Of a DNA stretch of 64,000 bases, positions 21,819-30,874 are shown one piece after another. The stretch covers positions 62,001 to 126,000 of the forward strand of contig JAWHQI010000239.1 of NCBI GenBank assembly GCA_033032865.1, read 5' to 3'. The DNA comes from Dactylorhiza incarnata. Its lineage: Eukaryota; Streptophyta; Magnoliopsida; Asparagales; Orchidaceae. Every line of letters starts with the position of its first letter. The first letter of the stretch is position 1. The notes beneath the pieces were generated by a model. It had not been told where the DNA came from. It ran no database searches and saw nothing but the letters and a program-made list of their open reading frames with translations. The translations under genes were made by a program, and so were the position numbers.

Positions 21819-22110
21819 ATGACCAAGTGGGCAGGTGGGCCTCGACGGCGAACATTGCTTTCCTCAAGTGGTCATAAGAGCTGTAAACGACTCATCCGCT
21901 CTCTTGCCTAGGGTTACAAGCCGAGTTGATCAATTGGGCAGGTGGGCCTCGGCGGCGAACATTGCTTTCCTCAGAGAGATCAACTCAGTTGTGGGCCCAA
22001 CTAGGCACCGTTTCGAGAGTACCTAAGAGTATTCGATGGTCACAGACTACGATGATCAGTTGGGCAGGTGGGCCTCGGCGGCGAACATTGCTTTCCTCAG
22101 AAAGATCATC
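21819..22110. other. Three tandem stem-loops with copy-specific arms (inner)
   Basis: A conserved core (GGGCAGGTGGGCCTCGGCGG continuing GCGAACATTGCTTTCCTCA) occurs three times, each bracketed by a different but self-matching inverted repeat: ATGACCA 21819-21825 with TGGTCAT 21869-21875; GAGTTGATC 21923-21931 with GATCAACTC 21978-21986; GATGATC 22051-22057 with GATCATC 22104-22110. The outer element has four (29498-29896) with the same arm sets. Confidence 0.75.
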
Positions 22111-22469
22111 AAAGCTGTAACTATATCCCTTCGGGGCATGATAGAGCTGACAATCACCTAAACCTCCCTTGATGCAGGGGTGTGTCAGATATCGGCCGGG
22201 ATCCAAAATTCTGAAGACCTCCGCAGCGGAATTGGCAAGCTACCACTACACGTGTGCGAAAACTCCCCGCATCACATGGTCTTGGTGGGTTTTACGCTAC
22301 GACTACAATCCGAGGGGGTTCGAGCAGAATTCGGCGATATCTCAGAGGTTTGGGGAGTGAGATATGTATATTTACATTCACCATGTAGAGAACCATCAGA
22401 CAAGAAGAGGTGTCAGTATAGGGCTTTTCATTTAATACCAAAAGAAATGTAGAGAATAAAAGAGATAAT

Positions 22470-25400
22470 TCAAGGATAGAATCGTTTAAGATCGTCACCG
22501 CTCCAAGTATGCGGGATGTCTTCCCCTTCACTGGTGTGGAGACGGTAGGCCCCGTTCTTTAATACTTCTTTGATGATAAAAGGTCCTGCCCAATTAGGAT
22601 CCAGCTTTCCAACATTACCAGACCTGGCTGCAGCATCTACCTTCTTTAATACCAAATCACCGCTTGCGAACTGCTTTACTCTGACATTCTTGTCAAAATA
22701 TTTTGCCATCCTCCTTTTAACTTCCTCCTGTCTGATAGTTGCCTCGTCTTGAAGCTCCTCGATCAGATCCAGACTATACCTCATAGCCTCATCATTTTCA
22801 TCCATCCATGGTTCTCCTCCCTCTTTTGCATACATAACCCTTGGAGTGACCACTTCAAATTCTATGGGAACAACGGCCTCTGAGCCATGAGATAGTTTGA
22901 ACGGCGTCTCCCCTGTAGCTGAAGATGGCGTAGTACGAAGAGTCCAAAGGATGGAAGGAAGCTGGTCCGCCCAATTCCCTTTTTGATTTAAGACCCTTTC
23001 CATCAAGAGCTGCCGGATTTGCCTGTTCGCTGCTTCCACCTGACCATTGGTCCTGGGATGATGTACTGAGGAAAATCGCAGATCAATTCCCACCTGATCG
23101 CAGAAGCTTTTCATCTCGGAATTGTTGAACTGTGGACCGTTATCGGTAACAATTGCTAACGGAATTCCATGCCGGCAGATTATTTCCCCCCAGATGAAGT
23201 TTTTGACAATTTGAGTTGTTGTTTTCGCCAGCGCTTTTGCCTCAATCCACTTACTGAAATAGTCGATCATTACAAGGATGAAACGGCGTTGACCGCTGGC
23301 CATCGGAAAGGGTCCCATAAGATCCATTCCCCATACTGCAAAGGGCCACGACGCGGTTATCGACCTGAGCGACTGAGCAGGCAAATGTTGAAGAGGAGCG
23401 AACTTTTGGCACTGGACACATCGCCTGGCAAATGCTTCAGCATCTTTTCTCATGGTCGGCCAGAAATATCCCTGCCGCAAGATCCTTTTCTCCAAAGTCT
23501 TCGCTCCTGAATGACTACCACACTCTCCTGAATGAATTTCCTGAAGTATGATCGGAATTTCTTCTTCTGAGACACATCGCGCTGAGGGAGAAATCAGAGT
23601 TTTCCTATACAGGACTCCTGCCATCAAGTAGTAATAGGCTGCCTTTCTTTTGAATCTATTTCTGTCCCTGATTGATGAATGAAACTCTCCTTTTGACAGA
23701 AACAATTCATAGGGGTCTTTCCAGGAAGGATGCTGATCGATCTGCATGAGCTCCTCTTCCTCTGTCTCATCTATTGCCGGACGAAAGAGTTCTGAGGTCA
23801 CCCCTCCTGATGGAAGACCAAACTTTGACAATTCGTCTGCCTCTTCATTCTGTGTTCTCGGAATATGTTCGATAATGAAGGATTTGAATCTCCCAATTTC
23901 TTTCTTAGCTAAAAATAGATACTTTCTCAATATCGGTTCTCTTGTTTCATAATTCCCTAGAACCTGCGAAGCCATCACAAGAGAATCAGTTTTCACATGA
24001 ACGTGTTCTATCCCAAGCTCCTTCGCGAGTCTCAAGCCGGCCAAGAATGCTTCGTATTCGGCCTGGTTATTTGTAACTGAAAAGAAGAATTTGATAGCCT
24101 GCTCCAGCCTGATGCCATTTGGACTGATCAGAACCACTCCGGCTCCCACGGAGTTTCTGCCAGAAGCCCCATCCACATAAATGATCCAAGCCAAGGGAGA
24201 TTGCACTATTTGTTCTGGATTAGACTCCATCGTGTCTACCAAGAAATCTGCCAATACTTGTGCCTTTATTGCCGTTCTGGGAATGTATAATATTTCGAAC
24301 TCGCTTAACTCGATTGCCCATTTGGCCAACCTTCCTGAATGATCCGGCTTTTCCAAGATGCTCTTTAGTGGATGGTCCGAGACCACCTGAATGGGATGAG
24401 CCTGAAAATAGGGGCGGAGCCTTCGTGATGACATGACCAAAGCCAAGGCTAATTTCTCCAAGATTGAATATCTAGTTTCCGCATCTTTGAGGATGTGGCT
24501 GACATAATATATAGGAAACTGCTTCTTTTTTTCTTCCCGCACCAGGACAGAGCTTATCGCATCTGGGCCCACTCCCAAGTATAAGAATAGTGTTTCCCCT
24601 TCGCGAGGGCTTTGAAGAAGAGGGGTTGAGGTTAACTGCTTTTTCAACTGTTCGAAAGCATTATCGCACTCTTCACTCCATTCGAACTTAGATCCTCCCC
24701 TAAGTGTTTTGAAAAATGGAGCGCTTTTATCCCCCGACTTGGAAATGAATCGGCTCAATCCTGCCAACCTCCCCCCAAGTTGCTGCACTTCCTTCGGATT
24801 GCGAGGAGGGGTCATGTCTAGGATGGCCTTTACTTTATCTGGGTTTGGCGCGAGGCCATTAGGAGTGAGAAGGTGTCCCAGAAATTTTCCTTTGTTGGCC
24901 CCAAACACACATTTCAAAGGATTTAGTTTTAATTTGAACCTCCGCAGAGTAGCGAACGTCTCTACGAGGTCTTTCAGATGGATTGAAAAAGTTTTACTTT
25001 TTAGAAGAAGATCGTCTACATATACTTCAAGATTTCTCCCTTTCTGTTTTTTGAATACTGTGTCCATCATCCTCTGATATGTCGCCCCCGCATTTTTGAG
25101 CCCGAAGGGCATGACAAGATAACAATAACATCCATCATTGGTAATGAAGGATGTATGCGGGATATCAGGTTTATGCATCTTAATCTGGTGATAACCAGAA
25201 AATGCATCTAGAAAGCTCATGAAATTATACCCTACCGCGGAATCTACTAAAACATCTATCCGAGGCAAGGGATAGCAATCTTTGGGGCACGCTTTATTGA
25301 GCTTTGTGAAGTCCACGCACATGCGCCACTTCCCACCAGATTTTGGAACCATTACAATGTTTGACATCCACGTTGGATATTGAATTTCAGAAATAAAACC

Positions 25401-28088
25401 CGCTTTTAGGAGCTTGGAAACCTCCTCTCTGATGGGTAATGCCAGCTTTGTTGCCACCTCCCTCTTCTTTTGTTGGATCGGCTTGAATTCAGGAGAGACG
25501 TTGAGGTGATGGCACGCTACGTCTGGATCTACCCCAGGCATGTCCTCCGCTGACCAGGCGAAGATGTCCAAGTTCTCCAACAGGCAGGAGGTTAGTTGAG
25601 CTTTTTCCTCTTCCGACAGCTCGGCGTTGATGATCAGCTTCTTCTCTTCCCCTTCAGCAATGGGGACTTCTTGGATCTCCTGGGCAGGTTCCAGGTAAAC
25701 TCCTTTCCGCTCTGTGCTTTCTTTGATTTCCTCAGGGAGCTTGGACACCTCGTAGATGTCATTCTGAGCCTTGTGAAGTGGTGCCTCGGTGATCACAATA
25801 ACTGTCTTTACATAGCATTCGCGAGCAACCCTTGGATCACTCCGGATCCGATATTGACGCCCCTCAGCGGCGAACTTCAAGGCCAAATGGAAAGTAGATA
25901 CTACCGCTCTGTAAACGTTCAGAATTGGCCTTCCGAAAATTGCACAGTAGCTGCTTGGGGCTTCCACCACCACGAAGTTTATCAGCTTTGTTATACCCCC
26001 CAGCGATACCAAAAGCTTTACGCACCCCTCCACTTCCTTCTTCTCTCCCGAGAAGCCATAGAGGGGCCCTTCCGTGGAGAGTAAAGACTTTCCAGTTTTA
26101 AGGGCTTCGAATGTTTCACGGAAAATGAGATTAACTGAGCTGCCGGTATCAATCAGAATTTTGTGCACGGTGTAGTTTTCAATAACCGCCTTTATCACCA
26201 CTGCATCATCAAAAGGATTTGCATTTGGGGAAAGATCTTCTTGGCCGAAGGTAACGACCGCCCTTTCTGGAGTAGAAGTGGAGGCGACTGCCACTTCTTG
26301 CTTCGTAACTCTCCTGATGCTAGATTTCCGAGAAGATTCTACTCCTGCCCCACCATGAATGCAATAGACGTTGCCAAGAGGGCCAACGTCATTCACCTCT
26401 ATACACTCGGTTGTGGGATGTATATCCCCATAGCAACCTGCCTCTTCCACATCAGCACACTCCCAGGTCACTTCGACCACTTCCTTCTTCTTCTCGGTTC
26501 GCGGCTCAACCGGGGTTTCTTGCCGAATCAACCCTCGGAGCTTCCCTTCTTTCAGGAGCTTCTCTATCAACCACCGGAGGGCCCGGCAATCCTCAGTCTG
26601 ATGCCCTTCCTCTTTATGATATTCACAATAAAAGTTAGGGTTCCGGTTGCGAACTTCTGATTTCAAGGGAGGAGGCCTCTTGAAGTCAAGCCTCTTTTGG
26701 AGAATCTGCACGACCTCGTTCATGGTGACGTTGAGAGGGGTGAACGACTCCTGAGATTCATCATATCGGATGGATGGGATAGTTGGGGATGGTTGTGCGA
26801 TGTACTGCGGCAGATATACAGGCATTATTTGCGGAGCTCCCATGGGTTGAGTGGGTGCGATGGCCAACGGCGGTTTCTGATCTTGAAACCGTTGATGGCC
26901 GAGGAATGGTTGTTTAGGCTTAAGATTCCTCCCCCTCTGAGCCCGGGGTTCGAAATCAGGCCGAGATGGATGATTGTAACGTTGCTGATGAGTTGATGCG
27001 GGATTAAACTGATCGTTATTGCTGAGCAATTTGGCAACATAACCAGGATTAGTCTTTTCTCCCCTGATAAATTTGTTAGCCAGACTAATCATCTCCTGGT
27101 ATGTTTTTGGCTCCCTGATTTGAGCTTCAAATTTCAGCGGCCCCTCCCTAAGGCCATGCATCAGAGCGACCCGATATAACTCTGGATCGACGTTTTGCAC
27201 CTCCATTATCTCCCTTTGGAAACGGTCAACGAAGCGGGCCCACGTTTCGTTTTCCTGCTGCCGTATCTCAAATAGGGCTGCCGGACCGTTCTTCCTCTTT
27301 TTCGAGGTAGAGAATCGAAGCAGAAATTCTCTACGCAGTTCTGCAAAACATCTAATGGATCGAGGATGCAATCCATAGAACCATTCTCTGGCTTGTCCAT
27401 CGAAGGACATCACCAGGAGCTTACACTTAGTTGCATCAGTGATGGTTCTCAGAGCAACAGCCGATTCAAACGCTTGAAGATGAATTGCCGGATCGGACTC
27501 CCCACCATATGTTGATAAGCGTGGTTCTCGAAAGTTATTCGGAGCCGGCTCTCCCCGGATCTCATCCGTGAAGGGAGAACTCTCCTCGGCATCCTCGTAT
27601 AGAGAAAAAGCAGGGTGGTAGGGGATCTCTGCTGCGGTCATTTGCGGACAGGCCGCCTGATAGGAGCGGGCAGGTGCTCCGGCCGGGTAGGACTGGTAGG
27701 CGGCGACCTCAGGCGGATAGGAAAAGCGAGCGGCCTGAGAAGCCGCCCCCTGGAAGTCAAGGACTCGAGCCGGCATACAGCGCGCGGCCTCCTGGTAGAA
27801 ATTCTGCCGATCCGCAGAACCTTCTGGTGGCGGTTGGGAGTGAGCGACCTGCGCAAATGGGTATGGAGGTGGAGGAGGTAGAACAGGAGTCATGGCCGGG
27901 TTAACCGCGGCCTGTTGGGGGGCTAACCGCTTGGTTAGCAGAGCTAGAGCCTGACTGATCGCGTCCAGACGCTGATCAGTTGCTTTCTGAGCCTGGTCGG
28001 CTTCTCTCTTAGTTTGCTCCAGAGCCTCCCACAGGGAGTCATCGCTATGATCGGACCGGTCTCTTGGAGGGAACTGGCGGTCTGACAT
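22470..28088 (-). CDS. gag-pol: Intact gag-pol polyprotein of the inner element
   Basis: One uninterrupted frame of 1872 codons from ATG 28088 to a stop at 22470. An in-frame ATG at 28163 lies in the LTR and is rejected because MSDRQF is shared with the outer copy. Features: Gln/Pro-rich N-terminus, retrotransposon gag domain about residues 220-300, C-H-H-C knuckle (CEYHKEEGHQTEDC), protease DTGSS at 647, reverse transcriptase with YVDD at 1023, RT-linked RNase H, second RNase H with YVDGAS near 1305 and TDSLVMAS, integrase HHCC finger, catalytic Asp 1589, Asp 1649, Glu 1685 (D-x35-E), then a GPY/F-like module (NWAGPFIIKEVLKNGAYRL). There is no chromodomain. The dual RNase H marks the Tat lineage. 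All catalytic residues checked are present, so the protein is plausibly active. Confidence 0.96.
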   Translation of the reverse strand: MSDRQFPPRDRSDHSDDSLWEALEQTKREADQAQKATDQRLDAISQALALLTKRLAPQQAAVNPAMTPVLPPPPPYPFAQVAHSQPPPEGSADRQNFYQEAARCMPARVLDFQGAASQAARFSYPPEVAAYQSYPAGAPARSYQAACPQMTAAEIPYHPAFSLYEDAEESSPFTDEIRGEPAPNNFREPRLSTYGGESDPAIHLQAFESAVALRTITDATKCKLLVMSFDGQAREWFYGLHPRSIRCFAELRREFLLRFSTSKKRKNGPAALFEIRQQENETWARFVDRFQREIMEVQNVDPELYRVALMHGLREGPLKFEAQIREPKTYQEMISLANKFIRGEKTNPGYVAKLLSNNDQFNPASTHQQRYNHPSRPDFEPRAQRGRNLKPKQPFLGHQRFQDQKPPLAIAPTQPMGAPQIMPVYLPQYIAQPSPTIPSIRYDESQESFTPLNVTMNEVVQILQKRLDFKRPPPLKSEVRNRNPNFYCEYHKEEGHQTEDCRALRWLIEKLLKEGKLRGLIRQETPVEPRTEKKKEVVEVTWECADVEEAGCYGDIHPTTECIEVNDVGPLGNVYCIHGGAGVESSRKSSIRRVTKQEVAVASTSTPERAVVTFGQEDLSPNANPFDDAVVIKAVIENYTVHKILIDTGSSVNLIFRETFEALKTGKSLLSTEGPLYGFSGEKKEVEGCVKLLVSLGGITKLINFVVVEAPSSYCAIFGRPILNVYRAVVSTFHLALKFAAEGRQYRIRSDPRVARECYVKTVIVITEAPLHKAQNDIYEVSKLPEEIKESTERKGVYLEPAQEIQEVPIAEGEEKKLIINAELSEEEKAQLTSCLLENLDIFAWSAEDMPGVDPDVACHHLNVSPEFKPIQQKKREVATKLALPIREEVSKLLKAGFISEIQYPTWMSNIVMVPKSGGKWRMCVDFTKLNKACPKDCYPLPRIDVLVDSAVGYNFMSFLDAFSGYHQIKMHKPDIPHTSFITNDGCYCYLVMPFGLKNAGATYQRMMDTVFKKQKGRNLEVYVDDLLLKSKTFSIHLKDLVETFATLRRFKLKLNPLKCVFGANKGKFLGHLLTPNGLAPNPDKVKAILDMTPPRNPKEVQQLGGRLAGLSRFISKSGDKSAPFFKTLRGGSKFEWSEECDNAFEQLKKQLTSTPLLQSPREGETLFLYLGVGPDAISSVLVREEKKKQFPIYYVSHILKDAETRYSILEKLALALVMSSRRLRPYFQAHPIQVVSDHPLKSILEKPDHSGRLAKWAIELSEFEILYIPRTAIKAQVLADFLVDTMESNPEQIVQSPLAWIIYVDGASGRNSVGAGVVLISPNGIRLEQAIKFFFSVTNNQAEYEAFLAGLRLAKELGIEHVHVKTDSLVMASQVLGNYETREPILRKYLFLAKKEIGRFKSFIIEHIPRTQNEEADELSKFGLPSGGVTSELFRPAIDETEEEELMQIDQHPSWKDPYELFLSKGEFHSSIRDRNRFKRKAAYYYLMAGVLYRKTLISPSARCVSEEEIPIILQEIHSGECGSHSGAKTLEKRILRQGYFWPTMRKDAEAFARRCVQCQKFAPLQHLPAQSLRSITASWPFAVWGMDLMGPFPMASGQRRFILVMIDYFSKWIEAKALAKTTTQIVKNFIWGEIICRHGIPLAIVTDNGPQFNNSEMKSFCDQVGIDLRFSSVHHPRTNGQVEAANRQIRQLLMERVLNQKGNWADQLPSILWTLRTTPSSATGETPFKLSHGSEAVVPIEFEVVTPRVMYAKEGGEPWMDENDEAMRYSLDLIEELQDEATIRQEEVKRRMAKYFDKNVRVKQFASGDLVLKKVDAAARSGNVGKLDPNWAGPFIIKEVLKNGAYRLHTSEGEDIPHTWSGDDLKRFYP

Positions 28089-28118
28089 TCTGAACCAAAG
28101 ATTTCGCTGATAGTCCGC

Positions 28119-28137
28119 GATCTGAAGGTCGCGTGTT
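28119..28137 (-). other. Putative internal tRNA-Phe primer site (inner)
   Basis: On the minus strand, AACACGCGACCTTCAGATC two bases after the 5' LTR end, identical to 9541-9559 of the outer element. The sequence after GATCGCGGA then diverges between the elements, so the conserved block coincides with the tRNA match. Confidence 0.65.
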
Positions 28138-28139
28138 TC

Positions 28140-28975
28140 TGTTCGATTCAAAAGTGCGCTCACGAAGAAAATCGAGGGCTGCGGATTATCGGTTACTATT
28201 TGGTTAGAGAATTTAGACCGCTAGCAGCGGTCGAGGCCGGACTTCGCCCGCCGCAGCAAATGCCACTCTTGCGACGGGCTTTCCTTTGATTGAAAAGTAG
28301 CGGTTACAAGTGCAGGAAAGCAGAAGCCGGCCGGTCAAACAGTTCGCGAGACCAGAAACTCGAGACCGGAGCTCCGACAAGCGAGCTCTTCGATTCGAGT
28401 GTGCGTGTCTTGTGAACAGTGCCGCCCCCTATTTATAGGCTTGGGGGCCTGCCCGAATGGGCAGGGATAAAATAACCACCTGCCCGGGTACAGGAGAAAC
28501 GGGCAGGCGGTGACGGGATGCACAAGGAAGAAAAAAGAAAGAAGCCGCGCGGCTTGGCGGCTTGCTCTTCCGACCTGTCTTGCTTGAGGCTGAGGACACC
28601 GGGGCCAAGTCAATAATGCAGACCGCGCGGTTTGGAGATTGAGGCCGCGGTCTGCCTTCTGGTCATGACTTAGCCGATCTTCACGAGGTAACTTGGATAG
28701 CCTTTGATCTGGAGCCCCGGCCTGTTCTTCGGGGCTGGAACCTCGAGTTTCTATGGGACAACCCGCGCGGCCTTCTAGCTGAGACTGCGGATGAACTTTT
28801 TGCCTTAGCTCTTGACGATCTTCTCCCTTTGGGGGCGATCCGGAAATGACACCAGGCCGCCCGGCCTGGCCCTTCTTGAACTGGGAACCGCTGATCTCGG
28901 GACCCAGCGGCCTGACCCAGGAGTTCGAGCGGTCTGCTAATGGTCCAACCCGAGAAGCGGTTTTCCGGGCAAACA
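28140..28975 (-). repeat. 5' LTR of the inner element, 836 bp
   Basis: Same length and ends as 15066-15901, differing at about five sites by eye. TATA box on the minus strand at 28430-28437. It directly precedes the primer site and intact gag-pol. Confidence 0.95.
28430..28437 (-). promoter_or_regulatory. TATA box in the inner 5' LTR
   Basis: TATAAATA on the minus strand followed by GGGGGCGGC, as in the outer LTR; expected promoter of the inner genomic RNA. Confidence 0.75.
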
Positions 28976-28980
28976 GCAGC
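28976..28980. repeat. Target-site duplication GCAGC of the inner element (right copy)
   Basis: Matches 15061-15065; the outer integrase reading frame continues from 28981. Confidence 0.93.
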
Positions 28981-29140
28981 AGCTCGAGCAGGTAATATCG
29001 GGAAGTTAAATCCTAATTGGGCAGGACCTTTCATCGTCAAGGAGGCATTAAAAAGTGGGGCTTATCGCCTCCAGACAAGTGAAGGAGAAGACATCCCGCG
29101 CACCTGGAGTGGCGACGACCTCAAACGGTTTTATCCTTAA
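28981..29140 (+). pseudogene. gag-pol: 3' end of the outer gag-pol (integrase C-terminus)
   Basis: The last 53 codons of the outer polyprotein, separated from 9592-15065 by the inner element. It encodes the GPY/F-like part of integrase (NWAGPFIVKEALKSGAYRL) and ends DDLKRFYP with TAA at 29138-29140, as in the inner protein. The two outer parts sum to 1878 codons including the stop, close to the inner length, so no coding sequence was lost in the insertion. Confidence 0.92.
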
Positions 29141-29497
29141 AATGTCTTCTTTACTTTTCTGCAGTTGCTTGAAATATTTTAATAAGAAGCTCCATACTGA
29201 CATTTCTCCATGTCTGATGTTTCTTTTCTGCATGTTCTCATATATCAAACTCACTGAACCGCGGAGACATCGCCAAGTTCTGCTTAAACCCCCTCGGATT
29301 GTAGTCATTAGCGTAAAACCATGAAGATCATGTGTAGCGGGGAGTTTTCGCACACGTGTAGTGGTAGCTTGCCAATTCCCGTGCGGTGGTCTTCAGAACC
29401 TTGGATCCCGGCTGATATCCGACACACCCCTGCATCAAGGGAGGTCTAGGTGAATGTTGGCTCTATCATGCCCCGAGGGGGATATAATTACAGCTTC

Positions 29498-29896
29498 GAT
29501 GATCCTTCTGAGGAAAGCAATGTCGGTATAGCCCCCGCGGCATAACCACACCTGCCCAACCGATCATCTTAGCCTGTGACTATCGAATACTCCAAGGAAC
29601 TCTCAAGCGATGCCTAAGCGGGACCCACAACTGAGTTGATCTCTCTGAGGAAAGCAATGTTCGCCGCCTAGGCCCACCTGCCCAATTGATCAACTCGGCT
29701 TATAGCCCTAGGCAAGAGAGCAGTCGAGTCGCTTACAGCCCTTATGACCACTTGAGGAAAGCAATGTTCGCCGCCTAGGCCCACCTGCCCACTTGGTCAT
29801 CTGGGTCTGTACTTGTTTCTCTTTATTTCTACGGCTCTTATGACCACTTGAGGAAAGAAATGCTCGCCGCCAAGGCCCACCTGCCCACTTGGTCAT
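29498..29896. other. Four tandem stem-loops with copy-specific arms (outer)
   Basis: Core in gag-pol sense TGAGGAAAGCAATGTTCGCC continuing GCCTAGGCCCACCTGCCCA. Arms: GATGATC 29498-29504 / GATCATC 29562-29568; GAGTTGATC 29633-29641 / GATCAACTC 29688-29696; ATGACCA 29744-29750 / TGGTCAT 29794-29800; ATGACCA 29840-29846 / TGGTCAT 29890-29896. The first copy has a diverged core yet keeps its arms. The last copy is absent from the inner element. Confidence 0.75.
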
Positions 29897-30039
29897 CTGA
29901 GCCTGTAGATTATCCTTTTTTCTTTACAGGAAAAGTATTCATCTCATGTGGCTTTTTGTATGAAACCATTCGGGGAAGGTGTTATTAAAACAGGCACGGG
30001 TGTTCCTCTACCCTAATAAAGGGTTGTGATAACTAAACC

Positions 30040-30480
30040 GGGCGGTCCGAATTTTCAAGCCGAACGGTCTGATTGTGTATAAGTCAGGATATTTCTGGTT
30101 AAATTATATGGTCGCCCGGGTTGTATTCTAACCGGGCGGTACTGACAATCTTTTTATAGGCTGGGCATTCATGGACAATTATATGGCTTTCCGGATTATA
30201 TTCTAATCGGGCGGATTCATCCATCCATTATAAATTGGACATTTATGAAGCTAATTATATTATTGCCGGATCGTGTTCTGACCGGTCGGGTTTATCTATC
30301 CCTCCGTTCTATTGAATTGGATATTTCTGGATCTAAATATATTGCTCGGGTTTGTATTCTAACCGGGCGGCCATTACATATCTCTTACAATTAATTGGGT
30401 TGAATATCTCAAGATCTGAATATCTGATCGCCCGGATTATTCTTCAATCAATCAAGCTGAACTACTTCTTAAAGCAAAAA
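30040..30480. repeat. Degenerate tandem repeats (outer)
   Basis: Repeated units with GGATATTTCTGG, ATATGGTCGCCCGGGTTGTA and TTCTAACCGGGCGG, the reverse counterpart of 20790-21500 but with fewer, more diverged units. Confidence 0.6.
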
Positions 30481-30874
30481 AGTTATGATTCGATATTTAC
30501 ATCAGCAAAGGATAAAATATATCTGAATAAAAAAGAAGCCGCCTGGTCTATATTATAGTCGCATAAGTCTATGTGTTATGGTTCATACTATCAGAAATGA
30601 GGCGTGTTGAGATCTAAACAAGTAATCGCACGGTTCGGACAAAGGATCGTCGAAGACAATCCATCATCACTTATGCTCGGACCAGGATGTTCGCGCGGTT
30701 GGATCATAAAGAGCAAAGAAAAGAGACAAGGTATCACAAGTAAGTAATAATAGAAGGACAATCAGATAGGTAAAATCTCTGTTTCATTTTTCAAAATGTG
30801 TTTACAAAATATTGACCGCCCGACCAACAAAAAGAAACCGGCGGTTACAAAAATTAAAACAAAAAATAAGGGCA

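Larger units (their letters stand above)
20326..22469. other. Noncoding region between gene B and gag-pol (inner)
   Basis: About 2.1 kb with no credible coding frame. From left: the 3' end of gene B; degenerate tandem repeats (20790-21500); a duplicated ~147-bp segment (21521-21809); three stem-loops (21819-22110); then sequence shared with the outer element just after its pol stop. It acts as the 3' untranslated part for both convergent transcription units. Confidence 0.8.
15066..28975 (-). mobile_element. Inner full-length Tat/Retand-type LTR retrotransposon, nested
   Basis: A 13,910-bp element in minus orientation with 836-bp LTRs (5' at 28140-28975, 3' at 15066-15901) and GCAGC duplications, inserted in the integrase end of the outer element. 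Read in its own direction: LTR, primer site (28119-28137), intact gag-pol (28088-22470), noncoding repeats and stem-loops (22469-20326), antisense gene B (18457-20325, + strand) and gene A (16090-18108, + strand), palindrome, LTR. I count about five differences between its LTRs, so it is young. Gag-pol and gene B are open; gene A has a 1-bp frameshift. It is the best candidate here for an element still able to move. Confidence 0.95.
29141..30874. other. Noncoding region between gag-pol and gene B (outer)
   Basis: About 1.7 kb without a credible gene. It is the reverse-orientation counterpart of 20326-22469: first sequence shared with the inner element after pol, then four stem-loops (29498-29896), then degenerate tandem repeats (about 30040-30480), then the 3' flank of gene B. 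A 68-codon frame at 30352-30558 is chance. Confidence 0.8.
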
